Positions 59,057 through 64,000 of a DNA stretch of 64,000 nt are shown here, one piece after another; position 1 is the first letter of the stretch; each line of letters opens with the position of its first letter. The notes under the pieces were generated by a model. The model did not search any database, was not told the origin of the DNA, and was given only the letters and a program-made list of their open reading frames with translations. This DNA is from Girardinichthys multiradiatus (Eukaryota; Chordata; Actinopteri; Cyprinodontiformes; Goodeidae), in contig NC_061797.1 of assembly GCF_021462225.1 (NCBI RefSeq), positions 33,506,147-33,570,146 on the forward strand, given 5' to 3'. Made by a program: the position numbers and the translations under genes.

Positions 59057-60062
59057 TACAATAGCTTACAAAAGCATTCATCACATTTTCTCAACCAGAA
59101 ACTTGAATGTATTTAAATTCAATTTTATGTAAAGTATCCACAATAAGGAACACATATGTTCAACCACTTTTACTCTGATACTCTTAATTAAAATCTAGTC
59201 TAACCAATTGGCATCAGAAATCCTCTAGATAGGAAACTGAGTCCACCTACATGTAATTTATTCTCAGTATAAATAAATCTATGAACAAACAGGATCATAA
59301 AGACCAAGGAACTCAGCAGACAGCTCAGGGATAAGCAGCGGAGAAGTTAAAAACAGCTTTGATCATCTCACAGAGCAATGCACAATCCTCCATCTGAAAT
59401 TGGAAAACGTATGGCCGTGTTTAGAGAAAATTAGTCAAAGAATCAGCCAAGAGGCTCTGGGGGAGGTGCAGAGATCCACTGGTCAGTTTGAAGTTCTCTT
59501 GACAGGCCAAATATTACAAATCGGGTCTTGGAAGAGTGCCAAGAAAAAAGCCTTTGTTTAAAAACAGCTATCAGAATTTCTGTTTACAATTTGTCACAAG
59601 CCATGCAGGGGACACAGCAAGCATGTGGAAAAAGGAACTCAGTTCAGATAACACTAAAATTGAACTTTTGGGCCAACATGCAAAACACCACGAATGGCTG
59701 AAAACTAACAGCACATAATCCGGACCACACCATCATCACTGAGAAACACAGTGGTGGCAGCACAATGCTGCGGGATGTTTTTCTTCAATAGAAATAGGGA
59801 AGGTGGTTAATGGGAAGATAGATGGAACTAAATTAGAGGACAGCCATAGAAGAAAAAGACTTGATACTGGACTGGAGGACCAACTTTCAGCAGTACAGCA
59901 ACACTAAACACACTTCCACAGTTACAATAAAACCATCCTGCTCAAAGCATTCAAAAATCTTAAAAACTATGTTCCCCAATTAAAAATAAATTGATGTTTG
60001 TGGTTGTAACGAGAGAAAATGTAAAAATGTTCAAGGAAACAGGAATTCTTTTGCAAGCTAAT
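59057..60062 (+). mobile_element. Tc1-like transposon remnant
   Basis: Left end TAGCTTACAAAAGCATTCAT and right end TTCTTTTGCAAGCTAATGTA are inverted relatives. Between them are GATCATCTCACAGAGCAATG (N-terminal region), TCAGTTCAGATAACACTAAAATTGAAC (first catalytic region), AACACAGTGGTGGCAGCACA and ACTTTCAGCAGTACAGCAAC (second catalytic region). Much of the coding sequence is deleted or shifted. Confidence 0.75.
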
Positions 60063-61439
60063 GTATATTTGAAAGCAGACAAGTGGCAGTCTTTAAAAAA
60101 GAACATTTACATGAATGCTTTTCAGTGCTTCTTGTTTAGAGCTCGTATCTGAGTTAAAGCTTTAGGAGAATAAGTGCTTCTTTTCCCACATGAGATTATG
60201 TACATTTCCCCAAAGGTGCCTGTGCAAGATCATTTAATAACACTAATAACATTTATTAGTTTCATTTCTCATACCTTATATTAGACCTAATGAGAGGATT
60301 TACACATATACTCCCTCACTTAAGTTCGTTTAAATGAGGTGTTGATGTGCGTTGTGTCAGATGGCTGTTGTAGTGCCTTATTTAACTGTTGTGTTTTAAT
60401 GGAGAAGTATATTAGTGACCAAAGGATTGTGAAGAGGCAGATCACTGTGTAGGAACATAATGGACCTGCTCTGACTTGGGCTTGAATCGTTTTATGATAG
60501 ATTTAAAGCGAACCAGATTAGAGTTAATTATAAACCACAATGAGAACAACAGCTGGGTATGATGCATTAGTAAAGGCTTTTTCAGACTTGTTGTATGAGG
60601 CTAGTTTAAGGTTGGTGTTGCTTTAACTACGCCCGAAAACAACATCCTGAAATGTGAGTCTGAAATAATAAAGTCGCTACGCTCACTGTGGTCGCTGCTT
60701 GTGCAACGACACATAGATCTTGATACACTAACATTGCAGACAGTCGACATGCATATTCAAAGCAAAGTCCTAAAAAGGATGCACTCGTGTGTTTTATTGT
60801 GTGTTTATACTAACATGTATAGATAAAAGGCCTATATTGATGTAATCACATATTTATTCTTGCACTATTCACTCTAATATTACAGTTTTGAGTGTTTATT
60901 TTAGATTACAAATATACAGTTTAATATGTATTGTAGTGTATAGTTTTTTGTTTGCTGCATGTTCTGTCTGTTGTCCATCAACTCCTCTCTGGCTATGTTT
61001 ACATTATATTACAGCCAGATTCTAACGAGCTAAAACACCCACATGTGGTTGCTTAAGCTTCTTCGTATGATATCGTTTTATGTGCTGAATTTAGGAAATG
61101 CTGCAATATGAGGTAATCCTATTTACAGCTGCCCTCAAAACTTCTCATTCATGAAGTTAACATTAAATAAGAATATTTATGTAGTTTAAATTACAGAGAT
61201 GTTCCTCACAACCTGGTAATGAACAGAGCATTATTGGTCTTTTCCAACCTGATAGTAGGCATGGGCTGCTATGAGATTACGGTATCCCAATATACAAAGA
61301 AATGGTTGCTAAAAATGCATTACAATATTTAACTGCATTTATATAAAACAGAAAACTAATGATTATGTCTTCTACTGCAAAGATAATCTAACACATTGAA
61401 GAGTACAGTTATAGTAATCTTATTACATATAAACAGCTA

Positions 61440-61790
61440 CTTATATAGGAACCGAGTGCAGTTTCATTTCCATTTAACCTATTCATATAGTGCCAATTTA
61501 AAACTTATTTCAAGGCACTTTCTGAGACACATTTCATTTACACTGTATACAGAAATGTATAAAAATCTTTAAAATTCAGTTTATAATGCCAACTGGTTAA
61601 AGGTTGTCTAAGAAAGCCCAGCCAATTGCATTGTGTCACAGACTTAAAAGCAACTCCACCTCCACAGCAAGCGCATGACGACAGTGGACGGTTGGTTGCA
61701 TCTTCAACTTTGCAGCAATCCCTCATACTGAGCATGCATATGGCAACAATGAAAAGGAATCACTCCCTTTTAAAGAGTCACAGCTTTCCG
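61440..61790 (-). repeat. Dispersed teleost repeat, copy 3 (reverse)
   Basis: CATATAGTGCCAATTTAAAA, TTTCAAGGCACTTTCTGAG, AAGCCCAGCCAATTGCATTG and AAGGAATCACTCCCTTTTAAA match, in reverse, landmarks of the repeat at 9885-10275 and parallel the copy at 17885-18115. Confidence 0.6.
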
Positions 61791-62311
61791 TTAGTTTAGG
61801 AACATTTTTGCGAATTTGAATCCCAAACTTTTTAAACCATAATGTTAACCTCCCCATGCCTACTTCAAGTTTGCACCTGTGATGTTTATTTCAGACCACT
61901 CTTAAAACTGTATTTTTTTTATATAATGCATTTTATATGTATTCTGTAACACTGTACACTATATTACTTTATTGTCATAAAGATATTGGCATTTCCAGGT
62001 TTTACTTGCTTGACTGCAAAAACAGGAAAAGAACTTTGATGACATTAATCCAAACAATCTGATGTTTTAATGATCATTTTAAGGTATTGTAGGCTGAACT
62101 TAACAATAAAAAACTACAGTGAAGCTTTTGAGATGAGTTTTTTTGTATGGTTAATTTGGACACTTTGTAAAAAGCAAAAATTTTTTGTTTTGAGCATCAG
62201 AAAAGTGCTTTTTTTCCTTCCATAGCTCCATGATTTCACTAACCTTCCCGTCAGACAGTCTCTTAGATGGCGTCTGTCATCATTGTGATTTATGAGTTTA
62301 ATAAAAGCCTT

Positions 62312-62337
62312 TGTGTGTGTGTGTGTGTGTGTGTGTG
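62312..62337. repeat. (TG)n microsatellite
   Basis: Thirteen TG units; likely length-polymorphic. Confidence 0.92.
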
Positions 62338-64000
62338 CCTGTAAGTGTGTGTGTAGCTCAGGGCCATACTGTCCCTCACAATCACTCCACAAACTCTCTT
62401 TTTCACAGCCTCTCCCCTCCCTCTGTGGCTGACAATAGCTGTGAATGCGGCCGCGAACGCTTCAGAAGTGCCCTTGTCAGATTGGCGTCCTTGAGCAGGG
62501 GGGGCCTCGGTTGTTACTGCCAGTTTGTTAATTTTAAACTTGCCTAGATGTCCCCTTAAGGGACACAGCAGAAAAAGTAAATTACGGCAGCATAGTTTTG
62601 ATGGAGACAGTGGCGCTGGTGTGGACGCGTGAGTGTGGTAACTAAGGTGCTGTACAGCTGCTGGCACATCTGTGTTGTTCAAACTCAGCAGAAAATGCTT
62701 AAACAGGCTAGAAACATGAGTTTCAGATAAAGCTGGAATTTAGAACCACTCAACAAATTTGTGTGCACAAAGTTGCTCTGTTTATCATCCTATTTCACTT
62801 CCTCACCTCTAGACACCAACATATTGAGTTGTTTTTGTGCAAGGTATTTTGATTTAATGTTGTTTAAATGAATATTGATGATAAGAAACATAAAACATTT
62901 ACATGTGTCTAGTGATGTTTTCTTTTGCCTTTAACGTTTTTTATTTCGTTTCAACATCAGTCTGGTACGTTTGGTACTTCTTTTGTTGACTTGATGCTTT
63001 CGAATCCTGACATTTCACTTCACAGTGCAGTAAAGAAAGATTAAACTGTTCTTATCTGTCTCTTGTTCTCTTTATTTAACAATCCATCAATCTTCTGGTG
63101 GTCAAGCTACCTGTTTGTAAGAAAACAAGAAAATTCTTATTTTGATAGATTTTTTTAATTATTCACCCAGAAATACACAATTAATCTATGAAGTATCTAT
63201 AAATTAAAAAATATAATACTGCCAGTGTTTTAAAAAAACATTTGGGCATAACATCAGACTTGAATATCGCACACACAAAGTATAACCTATCAACATTAAA
63301 ATGAAAGTAAACATCTCTCTCTAATAAATACTGTTTCTAGGTCCAGTTGGTGGAATCTAGATATAAATCAGTGTGGTTTTACTCCTATAAAAATACTAAA
63401 CAGGACTTTTTTTTCGTCTGTTTTTAGCTGAAACTGAAGGTTTTACCACAGAACAGTCAATCTATAAACCACAGAAGCAATAACAGTAATAATCACATTA
63501 ACGACAAGTAAACACATCTGAGTTGACTCTCAGCCATATGTCTTACATTTAAATTGCAATAAGCAGTAAATCCACAAAGATGCGTTAAGACAAAATCTCA
63601 GTTTGGACTTTTGGGTTACATCAGAACAATGATTACAATAATAGCAATAATAATACAAACATTTAAAAAGTTGGCGTTTGTCTCTAGTAACATTAACGTG
63701 AAGGCAAAGCGTTTGTCAACAATTAAAGCCCCAGTGGTGTTGATTATAGATACGGCAATAGGCACAGTTACCAGGTGAGGAAGTGATTGACATGAACAAG
63801 CTTCTGTATTGTTTTGATCTTACTGAAAATTTAAACCCTCTAAAAACAGTTGGCAAGCAGGGAAAATTGATCACAATCTAACCCAAACATTTACAGACCA
63901 TCTATGTCATAAAATTACCAGATATGGGGGCTTTAGTCCACATATCAACTCTAAATTTAAACAGTAATGTTTTGTCCCTGACTCAACTGAAGCAAAGACT

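Larger units (their letters stand above)
60063..64000. other. Intergenic DNA right of kctd3
   Basis: No exon recognised on either strand. Contains a dispersed repeat (61440-61790), a TG microsatellite and otherwise AT-rich unique-looking sequence. The frame at 62290-62682 (minus) spans the TG repeat and is not credible as a gene. Confidence 0.5.

Noticed and set aside
62290..62682. 130-codon minus-strand open frame with His/Thr run
   Set aside because: The run is the translated TG microsatellite; the rest matches nothing known.
1..64000. CRISPR arrays, phage genes or bacterial operons
   Set aside because: Intron-containing vertebrate genes and fish transposons throughout; no spaced direct-repeat array or operon-like gene runs.

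Overview
The window is vertebrate nuclear DNA, almost certainly from a ray-finned (teleost) fish. It has small exons separated by AT-rich introns, splice sites of GT-AG type, CpG-rich promoter stretches, and a dense load of fish-type transposons: many Tc1-like DNA elements of different ages, 5'-truncated LINEs, a tRNA-derived SINE, and MITE-like repeats. I saw no sign of bacterial, viral or organellar DNA.

Four protein-coding genes can be read. From left to right: (1) fzd3 on the minus strand, of which only the first coding exon (16658-16951; signal peptide and start of the cysteine-rich domain) is in the window; I recognised no further coding exon of it to the left, so at least 16.6 kb of its first coding intron lies here. 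(2) krtcap3 (minus strand, 21745-28178), six coding exons including a 13-nt first coding exon, giving 220 residues. (3) nrbp1 (minus strand, 31592-41326), 17 coding exons, 523 residues, a pseudokinase. (4) kctd3 (plus strand, 43254-56111), 19 coding exons, 833 residues, a BTB/WD-repeat protein. For the three complete genes I placed every splice junction by eye; the coding lengths are multiples of three and no internal stops were met.

nrbp1 and kctd3 are head to head, with about 1.9 kb between start codons. That interval holds a CpG-rich block with overlapping GC boxes and an NRF-1-like inverted repeat. The nrbp1-krtcap3 tandem is the same neighbour pair as at human 2p23.3. Human KCTD3 and FZD3 lie on other chromosomes, so here they flank a conserved pair in a fish-specific arrangement. 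The four genes do not form an obvious pathway.

The rest is introns and intergenic DNA filled with repeats. The clearest are two Tc1-like elements with nearly readable transposases (8317-9584, one nonsense codon and one frameshift; 57306-58899, one 1-nt frameshift). There are also three nested insertions: a Tc1 inside a SINE at 57150-58950, a LINE inside a Tc1 at 46550-48595, and an unidentified ~395-bp block inside a Tc1 remnant at 49480-50400. I found no new biological system. The points most worth checking are the nested elements, the unidentified inserted block, the tiny krtcap3 exon, the divergent promoter and the shortened nrbp1 C-terminus.
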